64,000 bases of DNA from Alteromonas sp. CI.11.F.A3 (GCF_032925565.1 NZ_CP136708.1:2170001-2234000); one strand, 5' to 3'. Counted from the stretch's first letter, positions 1 through 7,942 are shown. Made by a program: numbers and translations. The notes: generated from the sequence alone by a model not told the origin.

Positions 1-108
1 TTCTTGAGTAAACACGCCAATTAAGAACGCTGAACCACACCAAACTAGTGGTAACTTAAGCCCTAACTTTTGAGTAATGAGAAGATACTTAGGTTTTTTA
101 AGCTGCAT
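1..108 (-). CDS. Cassette membrane protein, cut by window edge (copy 1)
   Basis: Thirty-six codons from an ATG at 108 run off the left edge in frame. The peptide matches the start of the 137-residue membrane protein encoded at 11,533-11,946, with differences at only two residues seen here (Gly for Ala, Phe for Leu). The DNA upstream, including the AAGGA ribosome site and the attC junction, is also nearly identical. This is therefore a second copy of the same integron cassette. Function unknown. Confidence 0.75.
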   Translation of the reverse strand, partial: MQLKKPKYLLITQKLGLKLPLVWCGSAFLIGVFTQE

Positions 109-130
109 TTCTATCCTTGATGCTCATAGC

Positions 131-238
131 GTATAACTTTTCGATAACGGGCGCAGGCACGTGGGGCATAATGGCGAAGCCGCCCTGCGTGTTTGCGTCC
201 CAGCGAACGAAGTGAGTGACTTAATTTTTTTGTTATAC
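131..238 (-). repeat. attC site 1
   Basis: Minus-strand R'' GTATAAC and R' GTTATAC boxes flank an imperfect palindrome centred on GGGGC/GCCCC arms. Main attC subtype, variant with ATAACGGGCGC. Confidence 0.9.
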
Positions 239-655
239 GCCACTTTTTGATTCAATACACTTATTAAGATAGTTAATTAAGCTTTTAATTTGTTGGACTG
301 TCACGTAACTACCTAGAAAGCCGGTGCTACTGAAATAGAGGAAGCCAAGAATATAAGCTTTAACTTTAAACCCTTTTTCTTCATCATATTTTTTGAAACT
401 CAGACGAACTGACATAAATCTACTGACTCTTATTTTTATTGTAGCGCGAGGCTTATTAGGGGTTAGTTGGCTTAATTTTTCGACAATTACTTTCAGTCCG
501 TTAAGGTTACTGGGATCAAACTGTTCTACCGAGTAAGAGCTTTCTCCAGCGCAAAAAATTCTATAACAAAATGAATTTGGTGATTCCTTCGGAGCGCCGA
601 ATGTGAAAATAGCTGAATCGATCTTAATTCGAGAATATACCTGCTCAAACTGCAA
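233..655 (-). CDS. Cassette protein of unknown function, 140 aa
   Basis: I do not recognise this protein. It looks soluble and basic (many Lys and Arg), with no signal peptide or membrane segment. The start is a TTG at 655 with a GGAG ten bases upstream, just inside the cassette boundary. The TAA stop is made from the R'' box of the downstream attC. The next cassette upstream carries no convincing gene in this direction, so transcription probably depends on read-through. Low GC and position mark it as cassette-borne. Confidence 0.7.
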   Translation of the reverse strand: MQFEQVYSRIKIDSAIFTFGAPKESPNSFCYRIFCAGESSYSVEQFDPSNLNGLKVIVEKLSQLTPNKPRATIKIRVSRFMSVRLSFKKYDEEKGFKVKAYILGFLYFSSTGFLGSYVTVQQIKSLINYLNKCIESKSGV

Positions 656-674
656 AAACTAAAAACTCCATGGC

Positions 675-789
675 GTATAACGCTAAGCTTTGGGGCGCTA
701 GCACGTGGGCTAAAATCCGAGCGAAGCGAGTCAGCCCGCGTGTTAGCGTCCCAGCGACCGAAGGGAGTGGCAACAGCGTTTTGTTAGGC
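675..789 (-). repeat. attC site 2
   Basis: R'' GCCTAAC and R' GTTATAC on the minus strand. Subtype with GTGGGCTAAAATCC and CCCGCGTGTTAGCG arms. Confidence 0.9.
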
Positions 790-1091
790 GTACAACTGAA
801 AGTACGCAGCTTTGCTGCCACCACTAGCCAATTAGACCGCGTGTTTAAATTATTAAATTTAAGATAAAACAACCCTGTGCGAAATGCCAGATGTTAACGA
901 CATCGCTGGATAAAAGAGCGAGTTTAGAAGACTGGTGATGTTGAATGTTGGCGTTTCGGTGTTGATAAAATGCGCGTTGCTAAAGCCGTTGAAACGACCG
1001 AAAAAGCAAGCCGTAAAGACAACCTAGCGAATCAACCTTGTTGCTGGAATGTCACGGCTGAACCTACTTTTGGATGCTGTAAGTAAATGAC
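790..1091. other. Cassette without a gene in the array direction
   Basis: About 300 bases between attC 2 and attC 3 with no open frame of useful length on the minus strand, where cassette genes normally lie. The only notable frame is a 38-codon one on the plus strand (970-1086), listed separately. The cassette ends are complementary (GTTAGGC and GCCTAAC), so it is a proper mobile unit. Confidence 0.65.
970..1086 (+). CDS. Possible 38-aa cysteine-rich peptide, antisense to the array
   Basis: An ATG at 970 opens 38 codons ending in TAA at 1084. The second half has two adjacent cysteine pairs, in PCCWNVTAEP and TFGCCK. The first half is charged and helix-like. Upstream there is only a weak GGTG. 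It faces opposite to every other cassette gene. It may be a real small peptide, or chance coding within a non-coding cassette. I cannot name a family. Confidence 0.3.
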   Translation: MRVAKAVETTEKASRKDNLANQPCCWNVTAEPTFGCCK

Positions 1092-1206
1092 GCCTAACAC
1101 CCCGCTTAGGGGCAATAACACGTGGGCTAAAATTTGGAGCGAAGCGACTGAGCCCACGTGTTATTGTCCCAGGGAGCTTGCGACCGACTACAGCGGTTTG
1201 TTATGC
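1092..1206 (-). repeat. attC site 3
   Basis: R'' GCATAAC and R' GTTAGGC. Arms GTGGGCTAAAATTTGG and CCCACGTGTTATTG. Confidence 0.9.
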
Positions 1207-1758
1207 GTTGTTTAACCTGTCGATCAACGCTTTTCCATTACGATTTTTAGGTAGTTTTGTAGAACGATAGATTAGCTGATCCGGCTTCACTTTCCCGGAC
1301 TCTATACCTAAATCTCGAACAAAGGAAAAACATTTGACCAACAAAGATGTTAAAGACTTGTAGGTTATATTTGTAGCGAACTTTTTCTTGCGCATATATG
1401 CACTCAAATCATTGTGAGCATAAAGTTTATTTCGAATTTTTTTTAAACCTGTTTCTTTGAAATCAGATTTCAAAGATTCAAGTACCGAATGTATTTCTTT
1501 TGAGTCGGCTTTATCGCTAATACTAACTAAATAATCTAACGTTAAGTTTTTGTCATTCCCAGAAGAAGCAGGATCAAATAGAGCACTTATTCGGCAAATA
1601 ATTTCAAAAAAAAGCGCCTCTTGAAGTTTTGCAAAGCATTCAGGGAAAGTTTTGTTAAGGGAAGCTACCGATTCTTCAGTCCCATAAAGTTCTTCATAGA
1701 GCTCGATCTTTGTTTGTATTTCCGAAATCCTTTTTTCAATTAGGTAAAATTCGTTCAC
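1201..1758 (-). CDS. HEPN/AbiU2-like cassette protein
   Basis: A 185-residue soluble, helical, lysine-rich protein. Near residue 130 it carries RNKLYAHND, which fits the R-x4-6-H motif of HEPN domains with the usual polar residue after Arg. HEPN proteins are often RNases in abortive-infection, toxin-antitoxin and CRISPR-linked systems, and AbiU2-type HEPN proteins share this RxKxxAH pattern. No nucleotidyltransferase (MNT) antitoxin sits next to it. Start is GTG at 1758 behind AGGAAGGATCT. The stop is supplied by the attC R'' box. The HEPN call is motif-based; antiphage activity is inference. Confidence 0.6.
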   Translation of the reverse strand: MNEFYLIEKRISEIQTKIELYEELYGTEESVASLNKTFPECFAKLQEALFFEIICRISALFDPASSGNDKNLTLDYLVSISDKADSKEIHSVLESLKSDFKETGLKKIRNKLYAHNDLSAYMRKKKFATNITYKSLTSLLVKCFSFVRDLGIESGKVKPDQLIYRSTKLPKNRNGKALIDRLNNA

Positions 1759-1773
1759 AGATCCTTCCTAGAC

Positions 1774-1881
1774 GCATAACTTTTAAATAAGGGGCGCAGG
1801 CATGTGGGGCATAATGGCGAAGCCGCCCCGCGTGTTTGCGTCCCAGCGAACGAAGTGAGTGACTTAATTTTTTTGTTAGAA
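1774..1881 (-). repeat. attC site 4
   Basis: R'' TTCTAAC and R' GTTATGC. Main subtype with TTTAAATAAGGGGCGCAGG and a G/C-rich central hairpin. Confidence 0.92.
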
Positions 1882-2331
1882 GCCTGCACGCCGTTGTTCC
1901 TTAAGAGGATCGTGTGGATTTACATTACCACCAAATGTTTGTTTATACACTTTGCCTAAGTCTGACGTGATTTCCAACGTTATAAGATAGGGTGAGCCCA
2001 GAGCCGAACGCCAATAGTGATACTGCTTTTGATATTTTTCATTAAAGCTAAAAGTAACAGTAGCTGACGTAAGCCATGATGAGGGAATTTTATGAGAATT
2101 CAGCATATTAATGAGTGATTTCCGCATGCTTTTAGCAAAAGGTTCGAAGTGGTTTTTTAAGCTGTTATGCTCTATTTCTAACAGATTGATTGATATAGAA
2201 GAGATGTTCTGTTGCTGTGCGAGCAAGCATAGTTGTCCTGTAGTCCAGTAACCAAGATGATCGTTATTGCGGTTATTTAGCATGTGAGCAAAGTTTCTTA
2301 CAATTCCTTTGAATTCTGAACGACGAGCCAT
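1876..2331 (-). CDS. Cassette protein of unknown function, 151 aa
   Basis: Soluble protein with mixed charge and no signal or membrane segment. It ends GGNVNPHDPLKEQRRAGF. Start is ATG at 2331 with a strong AAGGAG six bases upstream, directly after the recombination boundary. The stop codon overlaps the attC R'' box. The two cassette ends (GTTAGAAGCC and GGCTTCTAAC) are exactly complementary, so the unit is intact. I do not recognise the family. Confidence 0.75.
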   Translation of the reverse strand: MARRSEFKGIVRNFAHMLNNRNNDHLGYWTTGQLCLLAQQQNISSISINLLEIEHNSLKNHFEPFAKSMRKSLINMLNSHKIPSSWLTSATVTFSFNEKYQKQYHYWRSALGSPYLITLEITSDLGKVYKQTFGGNVNPHDPLKEQRRAGF

Positions 2332-2344
2332 GATTCTCCTTGGC

Positions 2345-2453
2345 TTCTAACTTTTAAATAAGGGGCGCATACATGTGGGGCATAATGGCGAAGCCGCCCC
2401 GCGTGTATGCGTCCCAGCCCGCGCAGCGGGCGAACTTAATTTTTTTGTTAGAT
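2345..2453 (-). repeat. attC site 5
   Basis: R'' ATCTAAC and R' GTTAGAA. Main subtype with a CCCGCGCAGCGGGCG inner stem near the R'' end. Confidence 0.9.
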
Positions 2454-2462
2454 ACGTTTTTA

Positions 2463-2741
2463 CTATGCAAAAGGAATTGAGGCAACAATACATCCAAAGC
2501 CAATTGCAAACATGACTCTAATATTTTGCTTGCATTGAATTAGTAGAGTTAGGGCTTCAGAATTTGTTTCGTTAACTAGAGTATTAGAATTTGAAAAAGC
2601 TCTATTCTGTATTTTGTAATAAAGGCTCAATGTGCTTCCGTTGTACCCGATTAGTTGTTTTAGTTTCGAAGCAATTAGTAAGCCTCTGCTACCAAAAAAT
2701 AAAAAATTAAGCATGCAAGCCAAAAAGAGAAATAATGTCAT
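2463..2741 (-). CDS. Small cassette membrane protein, 92 aa
   Basis: From the ATG at 2741 the protein has one hydrophobic N-terminal helix (about residues 2-24), a polar middle rich in Asn and Ser, and a second C-terminal helix (about 74-92). A longer frame starts inside the attC. I rejected that start because its first codons are attC sequence. Only a weak GCAGG precedes the chosen ATG. Function unknown; two-helix inner-membrane topology is inferred. Confidence 0.6.
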   Translation of the reverse strand: MTLFLFLACMLNFLFFGSRGLLIASKLKQLIGYNGSTLSLYYKIQNRAFSNSNTLVNETNSEALTLLIQCKQNIRVMFAIGFGCIVASIPFA

Positions 2742-2755
2742 GGATACCTGCGAGT

Positions 2756-2863
2756 ATCTAACACCCACATAAGGGGCGATAACACATGGGCTAAAATTAG
2801 GAACGAAGTGACGCAGCCCATGTGTTAGCGTCCCAGCGAAGCGACTTAATGTGTTTGTTATGT
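2756..2863 (-). repeat. attC site 6
   Basis: R'' ACATAAC and R' GTTAGAT. Subtype with GGGGCGATAACACATGGGC and its complement GCCCATGTGTTAGCG. Confidence 0.9.
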
Positions 2864-3307
2864 TTCGGTGCTATGAGCACACTTTGCCTCTTCAAACTCC
2901 CACACGCCGGCAGATTCTCCTGATTCTAAAATTGAATAAGCTTTAAATATATCAGTTGAAGGCGGTACATCAATACTTAGTAACTTTGATTGAGAGCCTT
3001 CATATGTACAGCCAATATTTTCTAGTTTCTGCCAATATTGCCTGAATCTATCACTTTCAAGAACACCAGCTTTGAGCAGTACTCGATAAGTTGAATGACC
3101 TGAGTTTTCAACAATTTCTACAACGTCCGGAATTCCATTACCTATTGCTTTTACAACATCAAGATAACTAAAACCATAAGCTGCGAACGGCGAGTTCTGT
3201 AGTCTGTAATGACCGTTGCCCAAAGGCTTTGCCCACATAGTTTCTGTACAGGCATTTTGAATATTATCCGATGTCAGCGTAATACTGACTTTTACTAAAT
3301 TTTCCAA
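2858..3307 (-). CDS. DUF4265 domain protein
   Basis: The 149-residue protein has the DUF4265 pattern: an N-terminal beta strand, WAKPLGNGHYRLQNSPF near residues 25-42, then YGFSYLDVV and SGHSTYRV. DUF4265 proteins are small cytosolic proteins of unknown biochemical role, common in accessory DNA. Start is TTG at 3307 with GGAAG seven bases upstream. The stop lies in the attC R'' box. Family assignment from memory of the motif; function unknown. Confidence 0.75.
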   Translation of the reverse strand: MENLVKVSITLTSDNIQNACTETMWAKPLGNGHYRLQNSPFAAYGFSYLDVVKAIGNGIPDVVEIVENSGHSTYRVLLKAGVLESDRFRQYWQKLENIGCTYEGSQSKLLSIDVPPSTDIFKAYSILESGESAGVWEFEEAKCAHSTET

Positions 3308-3322
3308 AATATCTTCCGAGAA

Positions 3323-3431
3323 ACATAACTTTTAAATAAGGGGCGCAGACATGTGGGGCATAATAGCGAAGCAGCCCCGCGTGTTTGCGTCCCAGCCCGC
3401 GCAGCGGGCGTACTTAATTTTTTTGTTATAA
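3323..3431 (-). repeat. attC site 7
   Basis: R'' TTATAAC and R' GTTATGT. Main subtype. Confidence 0.9.
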
Positions 3432-3462
3432 GCCATTTTTAATACAACCTACTTTAGCTAAA

Positions 3463-3738
3463 TTAATCACTACAGCCACCACCAGAACCCTCATTACCCG
3501 AATATAAGTTGCTACTACCAGAATTGTCCGCAACTGGATTGCCGCTATTTACTTTAGGGTTTATTGAGCGAAGGACAAGCAAAGTAATAGCAGGACCACC
3601 TACCGGAATAAACCGATTAACAAGTAACGTAATAACTCGAGAGCTATTATTGATGAACAATGTGCTGTTAACAGCTAGAGTATTAAAAAATGCCCAAGCC
3701 AAATGAAAACAAACAATTCCAGCTAATAAGTAAACCAT
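3463..3738 (-). CDS. Small cassette membrane protein, 91 aa
   Basis: An ATG at 3738 starts a protein with two hydrophobic stretches (about residues 2-22 and 45-58) and a Gly/Ser/Asn-rich tail ending GSGGGCSD. The tail is disordered-looking. No family recognised. The nearest ribosome site (AGGAAAA) is about 12 bases away, so expression strength is unclear. The cassette ends differ by one base (TTATAAC against GTTATAT), a slight departure from perfect complementarity. Confidence 0.55.
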   Translation of the reverse strand: MVYLLAGIVCFHLAWAFFNTLAVNSTLFINNSSRVITLLVNRFIPVGGPAITLLVLRSINPKVNSGNPVADNSGSSNLYSGNEGSGGGCSD

Positions 3739-3759
3739 GAGTTAGGTTTTCCTGGTAGC

Positions 3760-3867
3760 ATATAACTTTTAAATAAGGGGCGCAGGCATGTGGGGCATAA
3801 TGGCGAAGCCGCCCCGCATGTATGCGTCCCAGCGAACGCAGTGAGTGACTTGATTTTTTTGTTATGT
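3760..3867 (-). repeat. attC site 8
   Basis: R'' ACATAAC and R' GTTATAT. Main subtype. Confidence 0.9.
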
Positions 3868-3896
3868 GCGTCCCTAAAATTACCTAGAATTTGCAT

Positions 3897-4238
3897 TTAA
3901 TCTGATACTCCTTTTCTCCAGTTTTCCATTTTGCTGACTAAACCTGGATAGCGCCAGTCCATGATATAGATAAAAGGCGATAAAAAAAGAACAACCAAAG
4001 CCAATAACAACAGAGATTCTCTAATAGAGCTGATACCCAATTGGTCAATTTTGGTTTGAATAATAGATAGGAAGAGCAGCATGCCGAAAATAAAAGGTAG
4101 CATTAAAAGATAATGCTTAATCAAATTAGAAACTGTTCTTTGTTTAGCTATATGGCGAGTTTGAAGCCTGCAATGAAGCTCTACAGTTAACGCATTTAGG
4201 ATAGTTGCAATTACTGCTATTAAAGCTAATTCAAACAA
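3897..4238 (-). CDS. Cassette membrane protein with three helices, 113 aa
   Basis: Three hydrophobic segments (about residues 2-20, 43-60 and 75-93) separated by basic loops, with a C-terminal basic tail (WRKGVSD), predict a small inner-membrane protein. Start is a TTG at 4238 with no clear ribosome site, so the true start may differ by a few codons. No family recognised. Confidence 0.6.
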   Translation of the reverse strand: MFELALIAVIATILNALTVELHCRLQTRHIAKQRTVSNLIKHYLLMLPFIFGMLLFLSIIQTKIDQLGISSIRESLLLLALVVLFLSPFIYIMDWRYPGLVSKMENWRKGVSD

Positions 4239-4262
4239 TTAAAATATCCATATCATAGAAGC

Positions 4263-4370
4263 ACATAACTTTAAGCTAAGCGGCGCAGTTGCGTGGGGCA
4301 CAATGGCGAAGCCGCCCCGCGTAAATGCGTCCGAACGACCGAAGGGAGTGACTTAAGCGCTTTGTTAGAA
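4263..4370 (-). repeat. attC site 9
   Basis: R'' TTCTAAC and R' GTTATGT. Subtype with TTAAGCTAAGCGGCGCAGTT, used by the gene-less repeated cassettes. Confidence 0.9.
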
Positions 4371-4681
4371 GCAGAGCCTATTCCCTTGGCATTTTTAAAA
4401 ACTAATAAATCCAGCATACGATTGATTATTAACATAAACAAGTAGAACGACTGTGCAGTGATGTAGTTGATTTGACTGAAGCAAGCCGCCCTATGAATTA
4501 CCAAGTGCAATGGCGCTTGCTGACTTAAAATAAAAACTAGGCGATGAAGCGCCTATTGCACAACCTTTGAAGTAAGCGCGGTGACATTAAAACTACCAAT
4601 GCTAGGGCGATGTTGGAAACAACAGAATAGGGTGGTTGAACTGATATTTTTATAAAGCCAAACGCAGTTTAGGCTGCCGCC
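4371..4681. repeat. Gene-less repeated cassette, copy A
   Basis: About 310 bases, homologous to 7526-7837, 10,699-11,009 and 11,119-11,430. Shared blocks include GAAGCAAGCCGCCCTATGAA and CAACCTTTGAAGTAAGCGCG. A minus-strand frame with RAACFSQINYIT is open here but broken by stops in copies B and C, and it lacks an ATG and a ribosome site. I treat the cassette as non-coding, or as the remains of a small gene. Confidence 0.7.
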
Positions 4682-4789
4682 TTCTAACTTTTCAATAACG
4701 GGCGCAGGCGCGTAGGGCATAATGGCGAAGCCGCCCTGCGTGTATGCGTCCCAGCGAACGAAGTGAGCGAGTTAATTGAGTTGTTATGT
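4682..4789 (-). repeat. attC site 10
   Basis: R'' ACATAAC and R' GTTAGAA. Main subtype, ATAACGGG variant. Confidence 0.9.
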
Positions 4790-4793
4790 GCGT

Positions 4794-5156
4794 TCACGTC
4801 ATTACCCCGTTTAGCAGCATTCCAGGCATGAAAAAGCTAAAGGCGAATATACCAGAGCCTGTCAAAGCTAATGCCAGACAACAAAATGATGCTTGTAATG
4901 CGAAGACGCTAGGTTTTGCAGAATTACTATGCCTGATAGAAATTAATGCGAGATTAAGAATGTTTTTAAACTGTACGTAGAAGCGTTGTAGCCAAGCCGA
5001 AAGAGGTTGAAAGGCGACAAGCAAAAATGCAAACGCTACTTCGATACCGCCAAACTGCAAGAGTAGCGCGATTTCGGGAGCTAACGCTGCAATTACCAAT
5101 ATGCAGATGCCTATTACAGCCTTCTGAATGAATGTTAAATTTTCCCAATTTCTCAT
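4794..5156 (-). CDS. Cassette membrane protein, 120 aa
   Basis: ATG at 5156 is preceded by AAGGA at five bases. The protein has long hydrophobic stretches (about residues 12-55 as two helices and 85-118 as one or two), with a polar, basic loop between them. Small inner-membrane protein by composition. The last codons run to within five bases of the attC R'' box. No family recognised. Confidence 0.65.
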   Translation of the reverse strand: MRNWENLTFIQKAVIGICILVIAALAPEIALLLQFGGIEVAFAFLLVAFQPLSAWLQRFYVQFKNILNLALISIRHSNSAKPSVFALQASFCCLALALTGSGIFAFSFFMPGMLLNGVMT

Positions 5157-5171
5157 ATAAATCCTTTTAGC

Positions 5172-5279
5172 ACATAACTTTTAAATAAGGGGCGCAGGCA
5201 TGTGGGGCATAATGGCGAAGCCGCCCCTCATGTATGCGTCCCAGCGAACGAAGTGAGTGACTTGATTTTTTTGTTAGGT
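5172..5279 (-). repeat. attC site 11
   Basis: R'' ACCTAAC and R' GTTATGT. Main subtype. Confidence 0.9.
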
Positions 5280-5309
5280 GCGTGCCTAAACCAACCTTTA
5301 ATCAACTTT

Positions 5310-5675
5310 TTATACTTCCATCTGTAGAGTGGCAGTCTTTGCGATTTTAGAATAAATCATTGCATGGTCATTGTCATTTTGCTCCAAGTATAATTCCGAG
5401 ATCTCTGTAGCAACCGATACAACGTATGAAAGCAGGTTGTACTTTTGCGCTAATTCAAGAGCCTTTAAATACACAGCTAATTTCACTTCACTATCCACAG
5501 TGAAGTCAGCAAGAGTTTCCCACTGAAACGGGTGATCTAGAGCTGAGTTCTTGTGAGTTTCGCAAATGACTCTAAGCTTATTATGTGCTTCCCAGTAAAC
5601 TTTTGTTGAAGGCTCGTTGGTCATAGTCAAAGCGAGTTCTAGTATTTGTTCATGGAAAGGTGGTTTGAATGCCAT
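5310..5675 (-). CDS. Helical TPR-like cassette protein, 121 aa
   Basis: From the ATG at 5675 the protein (MAFKPPFHEQ...) is all-helical and acidic, with paired helices such as KLAVYLKALELAQKYNLL followed by ATEISELYLEQNDNDHAMIY. This spacing resembles tetratricopeptide or HEAT-type hairpins. The longer frame begins inside attC and was rejected. A binding or scaffold role is possible but not shown; no family recognised. Confidence 0.6.
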   Translation of the reverse strand: MAFKPPFHEQILELALTMTNEPSTKVYWEAHNKLRVICETHKNSALDHPFQWETLADFTVDSEVKLAVYLKALELAQKYNLLSYVVSVATEISELYLEQNDNDHAMIYSKIAKTATLQMEV

Positions 5676-5681
5676 TGAAGC

Positions 5682-5797
5682 ACCTAACTTCCCACTAAGG
5701 GGCGATAACACATGGGCTAAAATTAGGAACGAAGTGACGCAGCCCATGTGTTAGCGTCCCAGCGAGCGAAGCGAGTGCCTTGAGTGGTTTGTTATAA
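5682..5797 (-). repeat. attC site 12
   Basis: R'' TTATAAC and R' GTTAGGT. GATAACACATGGGC subtype, nearly identical to site 6. Confidence 0.9.
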
Positions 5798-5810
5798 GCC
5801 ACTGTTTAAA

Positions 5811-6095
5811 TTAACTTAGTACTAGCCAAAGGCCAAATAACAACGCAATAAGTTTTAATGCAAGTTCCCCGACTGACAGTAGAGCAACTTTTTTTGAGGC
5901 ATCTGGATTAGACCAACCACCGGCGAGATCCTCATCTAGTGTTACGAAATGGCCCAGAAAAATTAAAAATAAAATTATCAGACCTGGTACACCTGAAATT
6001 ACCTGATATTGCTCTATTCCTAACAACCTGAACAAGGCAGATAGCATTAGGGAAATGAAGATAGTAGTACCAAAAATAATCTGAAATTTTTTCAT
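5811..6095 (-). CDS. Cassette membrane protein with three helices, 94 aa
   Basis: ATG at 6095 opens a very hydrophobic protein with helices at about residues 6-25, 32-51 and 70-93. The loop between the second and third holds an acidic patch (LDEDLAGGWSNPD). No clear ribosome site. Inner-membrane location inferred, function unknown. Confidence 0.6.
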   Translation of the reverse strand: MKKFQIIFGTTIFISLMLSALFRLLGIEQYQVISGVPGLIILFLIFLGHFVTLDEDLAGGWSNPDASKKVALLSVGELALKLIALLFGLWLVLS

Positions 6096-6107
6096 CTACA
6101 ACGTGGC

Positions 6108-6215
6108 TTATAACTTTTCAATAACGGGCGCAGGCACGTGGGGCATAATGGCGAAGCCGCCCCGCGAGTATGCGTCCCCGCGAACTAAGTGAGTGAGTTA
6201 ATTGAGTTGTTATAT
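6108..6215 (-). repeat. attC site 13
   Basis: R'' ATATAAC and R' GTTATAA. Main subtype, ATAACGGG variant. Confidence 0.9.
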
Positions 6216-6542
6216 TCGTTCATAAATCGCACCGCAAATTGTAAAAAGTACCAAGCTAGTCCATATCCATAAAGCCACTATATTTGATTTATATCCGCCT
6301 TGGCCAAGCTTTGAGCTACTACCTGCAAGTTCTTTGAAAGCCTCTGAAAGAGTTTTCTTTCTAATAAAACCGAAAGACACGGGTAAGCCTATAGATAAAA
6401 TACAACCAATTGTGAGCGGCCATATCTGGTCATTTGGCACTTCAAAAAGATTGTAAATTGCGATGCCAACTAATAACCCAGATAGAAATAATAGGAAATG
6501 GCATAGACTAATCAGCACTGACGGCTCGCGCTCATGATTCAT
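6210..6542 (-). CDS. Cassette membrane protein, paralogue 1, 110 aa
   Basis: ATG at 6542 sits seven bases after GAGGAAAG. The same MNHE start is used by the paralogue at 9336-9668, which supports it over an upstream TTG. Three helices lie at about residues 8-33, 42-60 and 88-107, with a conserved central loop (ELAGSSSKLGQGGYKSN). The loop and C-terminus are the best conserved parts between the two copies. The stop overlaps the attC R'' box. Function unknown. Confidence 0.7.
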   Translation of the reverse strand: MNHEREPSVLISLCHFLLFLSGLLVGIAIYNLFEVPNDQIWPLTIGCILSIGLPVSFGFIRKKTLSEAFKELAGSSSKLGQGGYKSNIVALWIWTSLVLFTICGAIYERI

Positions 6543-6562
6543 GGCCAAACTTTCCTCAAAGA

Positions 6563-6668
6563 ATATAACTTTTAAATAAGGGGCGCATACATGTGGGCTA
6601 TAATGCGAAGCAGCCCACGTGTATGCGTCCCAGCGAACGAAGTGAGAGACTTAATTTTTTTGTTATGT
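6563..6668 (-). repeat. attC site 14
   Basis: R'' ACATAAC and R' GTTATAT. Main subtype with a GTGGGCTATAATGC arm. Confidence 0.9.
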
Positions 6669-6680
6669 GACTTTGCTAAT

Positions 6681-6914
6681 TTAATCTTCGAACTCTTCGG
6701 GTATTTCTTGTTTGAATATTTGGATAGCTTTCTCAACAAGAGCAAGCGGTAACTCTTTTTTGTATAAAGTTACTTCTCTTGTTCTTTTCGTATCATCTCT
6801 GAAGATTTCCATGATCATTTTTCCATGGCAATAAAACTCTACTCCTATACCATCTCTGTCGCCTACATCACTAGCGATGGTATAAGACTGTATTTCCCAA
6901 AATCCCATTTCCAT
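6681..6914 (-). CDS. Conserved small soluble cassette protein, 77 aa
   Basis: The 77 residues contain IASDVGDRDGIGVEF, then IFRDDTKRTREVTLYKKELP, a pattern I associate with small conserved hypothetical proteins in many bacteria. The likely fold is a beta sheet with a C-terminal helix. Start is ATG at 6914. ATG at 6908 is an alternative, and neither has a strong ribosome site. No catalytic motif is seen. Function unknown. Confidence 0.6.
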   Translation of the reverse strand: MEMGFWEIQSYTIASDVGDRDGIGVEFYCHGKMIMEIFRDDTKRTREVTLYKKELPLALVEKAIQIFKQEIPEEFED

Positions 6915-6931
6915 AAGGTCAACAACCAGTC

Positions 6932-7039
6932 ACATAACTTTCCAATAACGGGCGCAGACATGTGGGGCATAATGGCGAAGCCGCCCCGCGTGTATGCGTC
7001 CCAGCGAACGCAGTGAGTGTGTTGATTGGGTTGTTATGT
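6932..7039 (-). repeat. attC site 15
   Basis: R'' ACATAAC and R' GTTATGT. Main subtype, ATAACGGG variant. Confidence 0.9.
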
Positions 7040-7402
7040 TTCATTTGCCTGAGACTGCCACCAAATTGTTCTATTTTTGAATGCATACAGTACAAGAACC
7101 AAATAAAAGGTAGATATGATTAGGTAGTTCAATACACTGAATTCATCTAACTCGTAAATCCCGAACAGTTCGTCAATTACAGCGATTACGAACACAGATT
7201 GCCAGAACAATCTGGTAAAACACTTAAATCCTACTGAGTAAAATAAACAACCAACCAAAACAAGTGTCGTAATTGAACTTCGAATAAACTGTAACGAATC
7301 TGGCGAATCTACGAAGAATGAGTACTTTACGTAGACATAAAGATGAAAAAGAAACCACGGAAACCAGATTAAGCGAAGCGACTTCCATTTAGTGAACTCC
7401 AT
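7034..7402 (-). CDS. Cassette membrane protein with about four helices, 122 aa
   Basis: ATG at 7402 follows AAGGAAG by five bases. A longer frame reading out of attC was rejected. The protein is rich in Phe, Tyr and Trp, with four hydrophobic segments (about residues 10-28, 41-60, 67-83 and 92-110) and a C-terminal polar end (WWQSQANET). The stop is within the attC R'' box. No family recognised. Confidence 0.65.
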   Translation of the reverse strand: MEFTKWKSLRLIWFPWFLFHLYVYVKYSFFVDSPDSLQFIRSSITTLVLVGCLFYSVGFKCFTRLFWQSVFVIAVIDELFGIYELDEFSVLNYLIISTFYLVLVLYAFKNRTIWWQSQANET

Positions 7403-7417
7403 TAAAACTTCCTTGAA

Positions 7418-7525
7418 ACATAACTTTAAGCTAAGCGGCGCAGTTGCGTGGGGCATAATGGCGAAGCCGCCCCGCGTAAATGCGTCCGAACGACCGAAGG
7501 GAGTGACTTAAGCGCCTTGTTAGAA
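7418..7525 (-). repeat. attC site 16
   Basis: R'' TTCTAAC and R' GTTATGT. AAGCTAAGCGGCGCAGTT subtype, nearly identical to site 9. Confidence 0.9.
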
Positions 7526-7837
7526 GGGAAGCCTATTCCTTTGGCCTAATTAAAAACTAATGAAGCCAGCATACGATTGATTATTAACACAAACAAGTAA
7601 AACGACTGTGCAGTGATGGTTTTGATTTGACTGAAGCAAGCCGCCCTATGAATTACCAAGTGCAATGGCGCTAGCTGACTTAAGATAAAAACTTGTCGAT
7701 AAAGCGCCTATTGCGCAACCTTTGAAGTAAGCGCGGTGACATTAAAACTACCAAAAGCCAGAGCGATTTTTGAAACAACAGATGAGGGTGGTTGAACTGA
7801 TATTTTTATTAAGCCAAACGTAGTTTAGGCTGCCGCC
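7526..7837. repeat. Gene-less repeated cassette, copy B
   Basis: Homologous to copy A over its full length. The frame containing RAACFSQI ends early at a TAG after LVFN, so the reading frame is not conserved. Confidence 0.7.
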
Positions 7838-7942
7838 TTCTAACACTAAGCTTTGGGGCGTAGGCACGGGGCTATAATCGCGAAGCGGCCCCGTGTATGC
7901 GTCCCAACGACCGAAGGGAGTGCCAACAGCGTTTTGTTAGTT
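7838..7942 (-). repeat. attC site 17
   Basis: R'' AACTAAC and R' GTTAGAA. Subtype with GGGGCGTAGGCACGGGGC. Confidence 0.9.

Noticed and set aside
4271..4510. Minus-strand frame through gene-less cassette A and its attC
   Set aside because: It starts with TTG, lacks a ribosome site, ends inside attC and is broken by stops in two homologous copies.
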